This document shows, in pieces, positions 33,392-45,523 of a stretch of 64,000 nucleotides of DNA; the first letter of the stretch is position 1, and every line of letters starts with the position of its first letter. The translations under genes were made by a program, and so were the position numbers. Below the pieces are notes generated by a model that was given only the letters and a program-made list of their open reading frames with translations, ran no database searches and was not told where the DNA came from. The DNA is from Lamellibrachia satsuma (lineage: Eukaryota; Annelida; Polychaeta; Sabellida; Siboglinidae): positions 5,822,599 to 5,886,598 of the forward strand of contig BSQZ01000040.1 in the NCBI GenBank assembly GCA_033239005.1, given 5' to 3'.

Positions 33392-33784
33392 GTCGATTTC
33401 AGCAGTTCAAAAAGTTTCCATAAATTCATCATGGGCCCTCCATATGACACCTGTCTGATGTATAGGTATATAGCCCCTATCAAGTATAAGTCAATCACAC
33501 AATGTCTTCGTTGTATTTTGACAGCTTGACATAACTAAATGCTTGTTAAATTAGTTCCACAATGAAGTTTAGCACTATAAATGCTGTTAAATGTTGAGCT
33601 GGTTTTATTGTGGGCTTTGGTAAATAAAGCTAACATGAGATGGATCAGATGTTATGTATATATTAATATGCTAACTTTGGATCATTGTAAGTGCATTTTC
33701 ATTCAATTTCAAAATAATGATAAGAGGAGATGCAATGTATCAGTCAATAAGCCCATGCCAGGGGTATTTTTGCACAAAGTGCAT

Positions 33785-33835
33785 TTACCAGTCGGATTCG
33801 AACCGACGACAAAAGCTGAGACGTTAGCAGCTACC
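33785..33835 (-). other. tRNA-like 3' half (T arm) fragment
   Basis: The minus strand contains CGGTTCGAATCCGAC, a perfect T-arm/B-box-like stem-loop, preceded by GTCTCAGCTTTTGTC. The 5' half and acceptor stem are not readable. It is probably a tRNA relic or part of a SINE. Confidence 0.4.
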
Positions 33836-34227
33836 CTTAATAAAAAAAAATACAATATCACAACGTAACCAATGTTTGATGGTTCAGATCACCAAATCCA
33901 AAAAACAATATAAACATACTACTCAATAAGGGTAATTACAATATAAATAGCAATTATTTAATTAAATGTATATTTTGTGTGATAGTCAACAGAGGACTGG
34001 AAGAAACTGGAAGAAAGGGATTTCTTCCACTTTCTTCCGTCTCGAAGCATGTAGACGTAAACTTTGTAATGCTGTAACACAGCAACTCTGCTCTAACTTA
34101 GTAATACATGTGCACTACTGAACCAGTGAACAAGAAGTAGCTTACTGGATTGTTACACAAGAAGTGAAGCCATTTCATTTTCTACTATGTGGGAACAGCA
34201 AGACAAGCATCAAGTAAAAAGCCATAA

Positions 34228-36290
34228 GTGGCACAAAATATCATTAATGTTATCATTAATGACCATACCAATATTTTATTTTTAATTCAGGAGAGCTTCC
34301 TTACTCCGCACGTGCTAGAACCAACCAGGGGAGAAAATTTATTAGATATAGTTTTATCATCACAAACAGAATTAGTGGACAATGTAAAAATACATGAACC
34401 ATTGGGTAACAGTGACCACAAATACATTTTGACTTCAATGTAAAATCAGAAAGTAAAAATTAAAAATGTATACGAAAAACTTCCATAAATGTAACTATAA
34501 AGATATGAGAAAATACTTAGTAAAGCTAGATTGGAATAATAATATGCTGATGAATAAGACCGTAATTGAATGTTGGAATACTCTAAAATATGAAATTGAG
34601 AGTAACACTGATAAATTTATTCCCTTGAAAAAAATAAGGAAAATGGTCTAGAAAGAAACACTTGTCAAAAGAAGAGGTCCTGAATGAGTATATCAGCTCA
34701 GTTTTTACCATAGAAGATATCAGCTTACATCCAGTTCCATTTACTAAATTTGAGGGCAATAAATCAGTTATTTGTAACTCCTGAAATGATAGCAAAGACA
34801 ATTAAGAAAATGAAACATAATAAATCACCTGAAGTTGATGGGATACCACCAAAACTGCTTAAGGAAATTGTTGAGCAAATTAGTACACCACTTGCAAAGT
34901 TGTTTAACTTGTCATTAGAAGAAGGAATAGAAACATTATGCCAGTGAGTTTAACATCAGTTGTATGTAAATTACTCGAAACATTAATATGAGACCACATG
35001 GTGGAATTCCTTGTTAAACATAAATTAATAAATACATCTCAACATGGGTTCCTAAAAGCAAGGTCATGTCTAACCAATCTCTTATGTTTTTTTGAAGAAA
35101 TTACAAAGTGGGTAGATGATGGGTCACCAGTGGATATTGTCTACTTAGATTTTCAGAAAACTTTCGATAAAGTGCCACATCAAAGATTGTTACTTAAACT
35201 AAAAGCCCATGGTATAGGTAATGATGTAATCAACTGAATAGAAAAGTGGCTTACACACAGAAGACAGAGAGTAATAGTAGATGGTGAGATTTCAAAGTGG
35301 AAATCAGTTTTGAGTGGGGTACAACAAGGATCAGTATATAAATGATTTATATATAGCAAAGTACAAAAATTTGCAGATGATACAAAAGTATTCAGAACGT
35401 TTACTAATGATACAGATAAACAAAGTTTACAGGATGATCTAGATAAATTAGTTAAATGGTCAGAAAAATGGCAAATGTTATTACATTTTTGGAAGTGTAA
35501 ATGTATACACATAGGACATGGAAACATGGACGAAGAATATAAAATGGGGTATGCTGTACTAGATAGAACCACACAAGAAAAGGACTTAGGTGTAACATTT
35601 AATGCTGACATGAACGTTTCAGAGCAATGTGGGATTGCATCAAATTCGAAGGGCTAATTAGGAGAACCATCATGTATAAGGAGAAACAGCTAATATTGTG
35701 CCCCTGTACAAAGCAATAGTTAGACCACATTTGGAATATTGTATTCAAGCAAGGAGGCCATATCGTAAAAAAGACATAGACAAGGTAGAAAGAATACAAT
35801 GAAGAGCAACTAAAATGATTCCAGAATTGAGAGACCTTAGTTACGAAAGTTGCTTATTACAATGTTGTTTGGCAACACTAGAGACCAGGAGACTAAGAGG
35901 AGACCAAATAGAAATGTTTAAAATAGTGAATGGTTATGAGGATGTTGATACTTAAAGAAGGCAGTAGAACCAGAGGACACAAAGCAGCATTTGTTAAGGA
36001 GCAGTGTAAGTTGGACATGAGAAAGTACTCTTTCTCACAGAGGGTGATAAATGAATGGAACAAACTGCTAAAAGATTGTGTTAATGCTAGTAGTGTGAAT
36101 ATGTTTAAAAATAGTACTGACAGATATTTGATAAGGGCGGGCTACACATAGATGAGAAAATTGTTGGAATCTCGATAAGCCAATGGCTTCCTTGTCCACT
36201 TGCCATCTGGAACTTGTTGTTTGGGATGGCAATCTTGTTAAATCTTGTTATCATGAGTGTGAACTTCATGTTTACGTCAGACGAGAGTTA
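34228..36290 (+). mobile_element. Decayed CR1-like LINE (same family as 58-62.9 kb)
   Basis: Collinear with the younger copy: the end of the endonuclease (QESFLTPHVLEPTRGENLLD, PLGNSDHK), RT blocks (NKSPEVDGIPPKLLKEIVEQ, TSQHGFLKARSCLTNLLCFF, VDIVYLDFQKTFDKVPHQRL), a damaged palm (KFADDTKVF-like in another frame), and the C-terminal part (GSRTRGHKAAFVKEQCKLDM, NASSVNMFKNS). The 3' end TCGATAAGCCAATGGCTTCC through TCTTGTTAAATCTTGTTA is shared with the copy at 62.8 kb. Many stops, several deletions (one removes about 100 bases around the GVPQGS motif) and 5' truncation. Confidence 0.9.
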
Positions 36291-36299
36291 AATAAAGTG

Positions 36300-36849
36300 G
36301 TTTTGAATTTTCGTGCGAAAGTATGTATTAGCAGATGTTTGCTATAACTTGCCTATAGAGGGCTAAAGTCACATTAGATAAATATTATGCACTATACTGT
36401 TTAAAAGCGCATGTGCAGGGTTTGGGCTAGTGCAAACATAGACAGATAGTCAGTAGGAAGTCTAGGGGTGCGTTATGTCTGTGGCCCCGGGCCAACTTAG
36501 GAACTACGGATATATGAAAACACAGGGGTGGCAATGAAGCACCCAAAGAAGGGCCTGTTTGTTAGTACAAGACGTGATAAACACAGGGTAGGATTTCTTT
36601 GAAATTCTAAGGTAAGTATAACTAAAACACAGTATATTAAAATTTGAATACATGCACTATTTCAGTTGTGTTGGGGATGATTTGGGTTTTGCTTGTTTTA
36701 AAGACTCTTGGAAAGGTGCGTCCTTATAATTATAGAGCAGTATACAGTCGTTGGGATTGCTCAAAGCGCTGTATACTCCACAAGTTGGCGCTTCTCTCAC
36801 CACAAGTATTGTGTGCATGCAGTGTAATTGTGAAAAATTGTGCCTGAAA
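36300..36849. other. No gene assigned
   Basis: No conserved coding sequence, apart from a possible last exon of the neighbouring minus-strand relic (after TTTCAG at about 36853). Confidence 0.4.
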
Positions 36850-38975
36850 CAGAATCATCTCCACCATAAGCTAGGCTAGCGCTACCGGTGTTCATTTGGG
36901 CCATAGACCACACGGCATCAGAATTTGCTAAACAAAAGTTTCCCTTTTGAGACAATTTGGCCAGTAGCATTTTCATAGAAAATGTGTGTGTTTGTTGCTG
37001 TCTTGACGAATGTAAACAAAATGATCTCACTGATTTCATGTTTCTGACGTAACATGAAAAAAATAGAATTCCATACATACTGGCAGTGCAGATAGATTTG
37101 TGGAATCAAAGACATCTCCTCTGGGCTTCGGAGAGGCAGGGCTTTCACTTCTCGTGGCGTGTCCACTGACATCCACTGTGTCGTCTTTGCTCACAACCTG
37201 CAGAAAGAGTGCATTTTGAGTATACGGCAGTACAAAAATACAACTACAACAAAGCTGCTCATCAAAACTGTCAAACCGTAATATGGTGTGAATTACACCC
37301 TACCCTTATGTTCATGAATAAAACATCTTCGAAAGTGCTTACTGATTAGTTGTTATGTATCAGTGCATAAGATTTCATTGAAATAAAATTATTTACTGTA
37401 CAATAGCTAACAGATTCCCAGTACATGAATGAAAGTATGGGATGTGTATCTATTACTTTCTCAAGAGAAGTAAAAGCATTTTAGGCAGGTACAATAAATA
37501 GTAACACATGTAACTGATTAAAAAAATATGCAAAACACGTTGATAAATAATAAACTTATATTTAGTACAACCACAACAATTCTGATGCCAATTTCTTGTT
37601 TTACTTCTGAAAAAGAAAGTGATCTTATATCATCATGTGCTGCAAATGATATGTATATAAGCATTTAGGCACAAATTAATTATTATTACTTACTGGGAAT
37701 GGAGATAAGTCTGCTGAACTGACACCACTAAGATCTTTCAAGCAGACACTTTCAGTTGAAGTATGATGCTGTTGTTGTTGCTGGGCAGAAGGCTTGTCAG
37801 TCATTATTTCATCAAGTACTACGATGTAAACTTGGTTGCCCAGAGTCGACTGCTTCAGGAGAATGTCAAGTTGTGCCGTCTCTTCCATGAAATGCTTGGT
37901 GGAATGCTCACAGCATACCCCAGCAATCCGTTTTCACACTGCCATAATCTTAGAATACTTTGATCCCCTACCTATCAGCTTTGCTGGCTGAAATGCCTGT
38001 TGTTTTATGGTAACAGCATCAATGGTTACTCGACCATCCAGCTACCACTTGTCGTCATGTAACCACCTCTCATGGATGAGGTTCTTGTCAAATAGGGGAA
38101 TTTGCAGATGCAAGCACACAAGAAAGATGTGCTTGCATGGTAGAAGGTTGGTTCTGAAATCTGGACAGTTACACCCCATACTCATCTCTTTGCGGAATGT
38201 TTTGGCCACATGGAAGGTAAACAAGATGATTTGTGCATTTGGCAAAATGTGCTTCATAACACAGAGTAGAGTAAAAGCTTTGTCAACAAACACACACTTC
38301 GTTTTTTTCTTCACAGTTGGGACAGCTGTGGTGAGATTTTAAGAAGAACTGAACATTTCCTTGTGTCTCTGTGCGCACTATGCGTTGTGCAATGACTTGG
38401 CCGCATCCATTGCCATCCTCAATAACTGCACTAATTAGTGGCATACGGCAGTCAGTCAGGTTGTATGTTATGTCTACATCCAGTACATGGCAGTAGCGTT
38501 CTGCAAGCTATTTCATTGCTGACGTTTGCACGAATATTGCTTCCAGGCAGTTGTCCTCGTTTATTTTTAGGTCAATGGTTGAACCTCGATTGTCTTCTAG
38601 AATCGCCTCTAGTTCTTGTAGGAGTTTCTCTTCTTCATTTGAACCAGCAAGTTTCTCCTTTGTCCGGATATTGTACATATCTTTTCTGGTTAATTGTTTC
38701 CCTGACTTGTCAGACATGCATCTTCGCAGATGCTCCACATTGACACCCAAGGCCAGCATGTTGATGGATTCCTCTCTGAAAGATGGTGTCAAGCATCTGC
38801 TTTCAGGGTAAGATGCCTTGACACTCTTTGACACTACATGGTTATGATAAAATTTGACCTCTCTCAAAACTAACTCATGTGTCACTTGTAGCAGTGACGT
38901 AGATTGAATCTGCGCACTGCATTTTGTAAGTTCTACAATAAACAGGAACAACATTATGATCAAATATTGGCACAT
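36850..38975 (-). pseudogene. MULE transposase-derived, SWIM zinc-finger (ZSWIM-like) gene relic with introns
   Basis: Minus strand: an N-terminal segment (LGVNVEHLRRCMSDKSGKQL, TRKDMYNIRTKEKLAG) is followed, after one in-frame TAG, by VLDVDITYNLTDCRMPLISA and VIEDGNGCGQVIAQRIV. After a one-base frame shift come CVFVDKAFTLLCVMKHILPN and LFTFHVAKTFRKEM (MULE transposase core). A gap of the size of a missing middle part precedes a SWIM finger (CNCPDFRTNLLPCKH). The relic continues to a donor CCA|GTAAGT (37694). A 39-codon phase-0 exon follows at 37197-37081 (VVSKDDTVDVSG to NLSALP), again ending CCA|GTATGT. Architecture resembles ZSWIM1/3-type proteins, themselves transposase-derived. The stop, frame shift and deletion argue for a relic. 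Confidence 0.7.
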
Positions 38976-38979
38976 GAAA

Positions 38980-40100
38980 AATCAGATTAAAACATCAGTC
39001 AGTCATCAAAAATTCTTATGTTTAAAAGATGCATAGTTTTAAAAATCTTTGAAGGAAAATATAATTTGGATCATGCTAGGCAAGGTTGCCCTTATGCTTG
39101 CTAACATTCCTATGTTAGGTTACTGACCCAGATCTAAATCCAACATGAGAAATGCCTCAGTATTACTTTATTCATGACTAATCAACAAGAGTTTATTTAT
39201 TGGAAATTTCTAAGAAGTAATTTTGTAAGTTACATTTATACACTGCAAAATAAAAATCTGTGTCAAAAACAATTGTGTGCAAACAAATTCAAATTTATTT
39301 CCTCTCTAGACAACTTCATATTTATTTGAGAAGTAGTAATAAAGCACGAGAGTTTGACCTACTGAATTTAAAACTATCCTGACTTGAACTAAAGAAAGTT
39401 TATTTGACCCAGAGTTGTTTGATTTAAAATATTTTATTTAAATAATTACTTAAATCACTCCCAAAAAATCATTCATTCATGATTTTTTTTAGATTTTTAA
39501 TCGCTCATTTATATGAATTTAACACAAATAATTGTTTACAAGCATCAAGATCAACAGTTTTGTGTATGTTTGAGCTATTCCCTTTCTGAATGCAGTGAAG
39601 CCACACAAACTTGTCTTCCAGAGGAAGTATCTTTTCAAGTCAGAAGCATCGAGTTAAAGTCCACTTAGAGCTTGTGCTAGTTGTTACCAATTCAGTATGT
39701 TGACTCAAGTGAGACAGTCTGGGCTACAGACTAATACTGTACCAGTTTGCAGGGGTGGATTCGTCCCAATGTATGCCACGAACAATTTAAAATTGGATCT
39801 GGCACTGTATCAAATAAAATATTATTATGCATGTATTTTAAAATGACAGTTTTGTTGCTGTTGTAAACTAAACTATGCCTATGGTATATTTATATAACTT
39901 TATATAAAAAAAATCATGCATCTCTGTCAAGACAAGGACCCAAATCAATCTGAATATAACACGTTTGAAAGAGTTTATAAATAAAAACATCTATATAAAT
40001 GTCTATACACCAGATTTCTAAAAAAAAATAATAAATGAAAAAAATCTAATTTAAATAAAAAAAATCAAGGCGATCAGAAAGAAATTTTATATAATTAAGT
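38980..40100. other. AT-rich intergenic stretch
   Basis: No gene or transposon protein is recognised; poly-A/T runs are frequent. Confidence 0.5.
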
Positions 40101-40104
40101 TATT

Positions 40105-40579
40105 AAGTTAACTATTAAAGCCCAATTCTCACTGAAGTTGCACAACAAATATGATATGTTACAAGACTACGACGAAACAGATGACGAAGAAGTTGAGAAA
40201 CAATGGCAAGACTTTGAGGAAGCATACAAAGAAACAGCTCGAGAAGTACTGGGGTACAAAAAGAAAGGGCAAAAACCATGGATCAGCAAGTAGTCATGGG
40301 AGCTAGTAGAAGAGAGAAAACAACTGAAGAACAACATCGAGCAGACAAAGTCAGACAGGATTAAGCAGAATTACATGGATAAATGTAGGTGTAAAGACAA
40401 AGAAGTGAAGAAGAATCAGAATTAGAAATAGTTTATTATTGGAAACTCCTATTAAGACTGCAAGCAGTCACTGGCATAGGAGCCAACATAGAATTGACTA
40501 TACAAATACAGTTTCTCAGTGCAACAAATAGAATAACCAAAGTTCAAAATCCATAACCATCCTCAAAGTATTGTGTGTG

Positions 40580-40611
<32 letters not shown>

Positions 40612-43130
40612 TTCGTGCGTGCGTGCATGTGTGTTCTACATGTGTGTACAATATCCATGTACCTTACTATGCAAATTTTTAGTATTGTCTTTAGTTGCGC
40701 ATACATATGTAACAGTTCACAATCGCACATGAATTTTTATATTTATTTATAAAATTATACGTTGCATAGTTTACGAAACCTCGTAGACTATGCGTATAGA
40801 GTTTATCTTTCACACTTCACAATGTTATTGGTAGATTGTGTTTTAGAGATTGCTTTGCAAATGAATGCTTAATACAAACAATGTGAATTTCATGTTGTCT
40901 GCGCGTATTGTGGTTATGTATGTTTATAAATAACTGCCAGTGTTGTAGGTAGGCAGGTAATTTATTATGTATCAATTTATAATGTGGTAGACTATACATT
41001 TAGCTATATTTAGTGAAAGTTTATTTATTACAAGTCATTCGTTAATTTTAAAGATTTCTTTATTTATTAACAAATCGCCATCTGCATTTTGTGCATTTAC
41101 GAAATTACTCAATGAGCTTAAAAGTGTGGTGTCATCTGCATATGATATAAAATTAAACACTTTACTAGCCTCTGAAAAATCATTAACATATATTATGAAT
41201 AATAGTGGTCCCAGAATTGAGCCCTGAGGCACACCAGTAGCTACGTGCAGTGTATCAGATTTTATGTCATCAATTTCTACAAATTGTGTTCTATTTGTTA
41301 AATAACGTTTGATTAGTTGCAACTGTACTCCTTCTATGCCATATTTTAATTTATTTAGTAGAATCTTACATAAGAAGAGCATGAGACAAGACAAGAGGAA
41401 ATGGGTTGACCACTTTGCCATGGAAGCAGAGGAAGCAGCACGTAATGGAAGAATGAAAGAAGTGTATGATATTACAAAAACCCTCAGTAATGACAAACGT
41501 AAGACAACAAATGCAATGAAAAACAAATGTGGAAATTTAATAACGGAAGGATTGGCCAGAAGGGAGGGATGGAAAGAACACTTTGAGGAAATCCTTAATA
41601 GACCTATACCTGATGACCCTGTAACAGATGTGGATATAGATCCGATCATAAATGAAATCAGCACTGACCCAATAACAAAAGCAGAAATTAGAACAGCGCT
41701 AAAGAATATGAAAAAAGGACAAGGACAAAATTACAGCAGAATTATTAAAGCAGACATGAATACAACAGAAAAATGGCTTGTCAAATTATTCAGAACATTG
41801 TGGGAACAAGAGAAAGCGCCAAGGCAATGACTGATCGTTAAAATACTGAAGAAAGGTAACCTTACAGAGTGCTGCAATTGGAGAGGAATTACTTTGATAT
41901 CTGTTCCTAGTAAAGTATTTGGAAGAGTGTTCATTGATAGAATAAGAGATGGAGTTAACAGCAAGTTCAGAGATCAACAAGCAGGTTTCAGAAGTGGGAG
42001 AGGCACAATATAACAGATATTTATTTTACGAAATATTATAGAACAGGTAGTGGAATGGCAGTCAAATCTATACATCACGTTTGTGGACTTTGACTCAGTG
42101 CACCGTGAGTCTATGGAAAAATTATGGAGAGCTATGGAATTCCATGCAAGATAATCCACATGGTACAGATGTTATACGAAGATCGTGAATGTGCAGTGTC
42201 AGACGAAGGTGAGGAATCTGAGTGGTTCAAGGTCATAACTGGAGATAACAAGGAGATGTAATGTCTGGATTTATCTTCTTGACAGTAGTGGACTGGATAA
42301 TGAGAAACACAACAGCAGGAAACAAAACAGGGATAAGATTGAACTTCACATCAAAACTAGAGGACCTGGACTTTGCCGACGACATAGCACTCATGTCATC
42401 ATGCTACACACACATGCAAACAAAAACAAAGATAACTGAATAATTTCGCAGCAAGGACAGGACTAAGAATAAATAAAGAGAAAACTCAAATACTGACGAT
42501 AAACAACAAACATGAAAACAGAATACTAATCGATGATCAAGAGGACAAGTATAACTACCTGGGTGCTAATGTCAATGAGAAAGGAGGAGGCGGTGATGAC
42601 ATTGTTAACAGAATTCGTAAAGCTAGGGTATCCTTCAGGAAACTAAAGCAAATATGGAGTTCAAATATATACACATTGAGATAAAAATTGAGGCTTTTTA
42701 ACACACTTGTTAAACCAGTGTTGTTGTATGGAAGTGAAACATGGAAAATTAACGAAGGAGACAACAGAAAGTTAGATACATTTTTTTTAAGTGCTTGAGA
42801 CATATCCTACAAATTCGAATGCCATATGTTGCATCAAATCGAGATATTCTAGTAAAAACAAAATTTAAGACAATCAGCACCGAGGTCAAGTTAAGAAGAT
42901 GGAAATGGGTAGGACATATCCAACGAATGGACAAGAACAGCAAATGTGAGACGGCAGAAGAAAGGTTGGTCGACCAAAGACAACATGGCGATCAACTATT
43001 AAAAATGAAAGACGCAAACTGGGGTGGAACAGCTGGAACGAAGCTAGACATGTAGCAGCTGACAGAGCGAGCTGGAGGAGATGCACTTCGGCCTTATGGG
43101 CCACTGGGCCCGAAGAGGATAGATGAGGTG
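40105..43130 (+). mobile_element. LINE (RT-bearing), split by another LINE
   Basis: Left part 40105-40417: KLHNKYDMLQDYDETDDEEV, KETAREVLGYKKKGQKPWIS, typical of the endonuclease-RT linker. It resumes at 41375 with DKRKWVDHFAMEAEEAARNG, GWKEHFEEILNRP and ITKAEIRTALKNMKKGQ. Next come KILKKGNLTECCNWRGITLI and RDQQAGFRSGRG, a palm segment LEDLDFADDIALMSS and a C-terminal part including LRRWKWVGHIQRMDKNS. Frame shifts and stops are present from 41830 on. Same lineage as the fragments at 14.2 and 16.7 kb. The 3' end at about 43.13 kb is approximate. Confidence 0.85.
40418..41374 (-). mobile_element. Jockey/CR1-like LINE fragment nested in the 40.1-43.1 kb LINE
   Basis: Minus strand from 41374: ILLNKLKYGIEGVQLQLIKR, YLTNRTQFVEIDDIKSDTLH, VATGVPQGSILGPLLFIIYV, NFISYADDTTLLSS (intact catalytic YADD). 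After a stop and an internal deletion comes the C-terminal segment HNKLPAYLQHWQLFINIHNH and a 3' non-coding part. The 5' truncation point coincides with the resumption of the host LINE. A GT/GCGT microsatellite lies at 40568-40630. Confidence 0.85.
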
Positions 43131-43334
43131 AGGTATAAAGCAGGGATGCCAACATGAGGCTGTTCTTTGAATGGTTGTTATCCCATATAAGGTTCATGTT
43201 GCTGTCATGATTTGTGCTTCAAATTAACAATGTTTATCAAATTCAAGCTACCAATATTAATAATAATTGACTAGAACATAGTGTCACATAATGTAAGTCT
43301 TCCTGTAATATATACTGGTCAGATGGACTACTGA

Positions 43335-43920
43335 TTTTTTCTAAATACCTTCATGTCATCTGCAAACAAATAAACCAACCGTAAGAAAATAAACATTAAA
43401 GGGCATATCTAAAGCTCTGGTCAATGAATCCATAATATTTTGCAGTTGTGGTGAATTACCGTTGAGATGTCTTTTAATACAGCCAAACTTATATGAATTT
43501 TTAACATGGTCTATAACACAGTGTTCCCTGCATTTACACATTGGCTGCGTTACACATTATACTTATTAAACTAATGTCTCTATTTAAGTTTTTTACTTGA
43601 CTGTCTTTCTTAAATAAAGCACAAATCAATGCTTTGGTATTTTTATGCCAAAAGTTTGTTAAACGCCTTGGCTAGTGGTAAACGTAACTGTACAGATAGT
43701 TCTTTTACAAATCTAAGGTGAACCCTGTGTGGTTGTACTGATTTATTTACCATTTGTAAAGTTTTTCTCCATTTGAACACCCCTGTACTATGGCTGTTTT
43801 CCTTGCTGATATTGAAATTTGGCCCATATTCTGGTTTATATCCACTGGTGGAATAGACGATATGGCACCATGCACCTGGTTCCAGAGAAGTGGTCAATCT
43901 TGATTTAGGGTATATTACTA
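43335..43920 (-). mobile_element. Decayed CR1-like RT fragment
   Basis: Minus-strand similarity in several frames: HLRFVKELSVQLRLPLAKAF, then ALFKKDSQVKNLN in another frame, ISLISIMC, and at the end YLFADDMKVFRKN (catalytic FADD preserved). It is heavily deleted between fingers and palm. Confidence 0.65.
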
Positions 43921-44149
43921 TGGCTAGGGAATGACTATGTTCAAGTCTGAAACACTTTCACGATTCTAAGCCTAAGGCCTGGGGGGGTACTGCCATTCCA
44001 AAATGCCACCAGAGCCCGATGGAGCACATGGAGAGAAATCAAGAAATTTAGAGTCACCAACAGAGAATTATTGAACAATTTATCTAATATCTATGAATGT
44101 AAGGTAAGCCATGGCGGAACGTTTTCATTGGGAAATTTCCTCTTCCCGT

Positions 44150-44317
44150 ATGAAAATATACCATGGTAAATGCATGGTATACCATGGTGTTTTGAAACAG
44201 GTAAATCATTGTAAACCATGATAAAATCATGATATATTATGGTATATTTTCATACCACGGTTTATCTGTTTCATAACACCATGGATTACCATGGTATTTT
44301 ACCAAGGTTTATCGCAG
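44150..44317. repeat. CCATGG-rich foldback repeat, left half
   Basis: Contains the unit AACACCATGGATTACCATGG and TATTTTACCAAGGTTTA in forward orientation (44275-44312), and the inverted form ACCATGGTGTTTTGAAACAG (44191-44210). The outer 60 bases are inverted relative to 47150-47206. It is separated from its right half by the TTAA-flanked element. Confidence 0.8.
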
Positions 44318-44321
44318 TTAA
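44318..44321. repeat. TTAA target-site duplication, left
   Basis: TTAA directly precedes the terminal bases GGGGACACGCTCTCC. The matching TTAA is at 47033-47036. Confidence 0.75.
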
Positions 44322-44854
44322 GGGGACACGCTCTCCTAAAAATCTATTTTTTTTCGATTTTTATTTATTTTTTGGTCATTTTCTTTTTTTGTCATATTAA
44401 TATATTATTATTATCTAACTGTCGATCTGTGTGTTTTATACATATGAATAAATTCTCCAAATGCAATAAAAACGAACATTTATAACAGGCCCATTGTCTT
44501 GGTGTGATAATCTTGCGCAACCGCGATCGAAAAATACGACACTTTTGACGGCCGCATGCTCCGCCATCTTTGTCAACACCCCAACATATTTGGTATCCAC
44601 GTGTAGCTTCACTTTCGCAGTGCATCATGGTAGCAGTGGTTCTGTAAAATCCCTGGTAGATTTTGAGCATTTTGACCTAGAAGAGGACCTCCTGTGGAGC
44701 GATGGCGTCGCTACGATTGGTCAACAACGGACACACCCCCAGTGGGGCGCGCTGATTGGCTGTCGGCCGGGAAAGCCGTCACAAAGGAAATTCCTTCTCC
44801 GTTCGCCATTGCTGGTTTTTTCACTTCGCGTCGTATTATTGTATTTTACGGAAG

Positions 44855-45075
44855 ATGTCCGGAAGATACGGGAAATCAAGCGGTCGTTTGGTACGAAGCC
44901 GATATCTAGATGCCGACAGTTGAGTTTAGCACGGTCAGTGATCCGCAAACGAGAGAAAGGCGACAGTGAAGCTGACACGAGTGCCGATGCACCCGTGGCT
45001 GGACACAGTGTCAGTGCTGGACCACTTCAGCTTGAGGCTGAACCTGAGCAGATGCCCTCGTCGACAGAACTTGAC
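44855..45075 (+). pseudogene. Transposase gene, exon 1 (frame-broken)
   Basis: The likely start ATG (44855) reads MSGRYGKSSGRLVRSRYLDA. A one-base frame break near 44917 moves the reading into the frame LSLARSVIRKREKGDSEADT, which runs through PSSTELD to a donor GAC|GTACGT (45076). The segment is basic, then acidic. In the second frame the open reading extends back to 44494 without a credible start. Exon 2 joins in phase 0. Confidence 0.6.
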
Positions 45076-45523
45076 GTACGTATAAGCTGTCATTGTTTGC
45101 ATCAGGTTGTTATGCATAATATTTTCTGGCAACTAATGTCTTGCCAACTTGGAATACCTGAAGGCTGAATATTATCCAGGCACCGACATTCAAAGAAGCC
45201 ATAAAACTAGGCTAATTTATTAGGTCACACTGTCAGTGACACTGTAATATGAATATCTGTATGTTTACTTTTTCAATTTTGCAAACATTCATGTCTGTAT
45301 TATTATACTATGGTATATACCTGATTATCTATGTTGTCTGTTATACTATTGTCATGTTAGACATAAAAATTATTACAGAAATGACAATGCCAATTGGCCT
45401 AGCATAAAACCTGTGCCTGTTTTATTGATGTCAATGATTACTGTCCAGCTCATCTGACTGTTAGTTTTTATATTATGTTAATTGTCATATGTACAATCTA
45501 ATAACAAATAATTTTCCATGCAG

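Noticed and set aside
33785..33868. Protein-like PVGFEPTT reading
   Set aside because: A well-known artefact of translating a tRNA T arm (GGTTCGAATCC).
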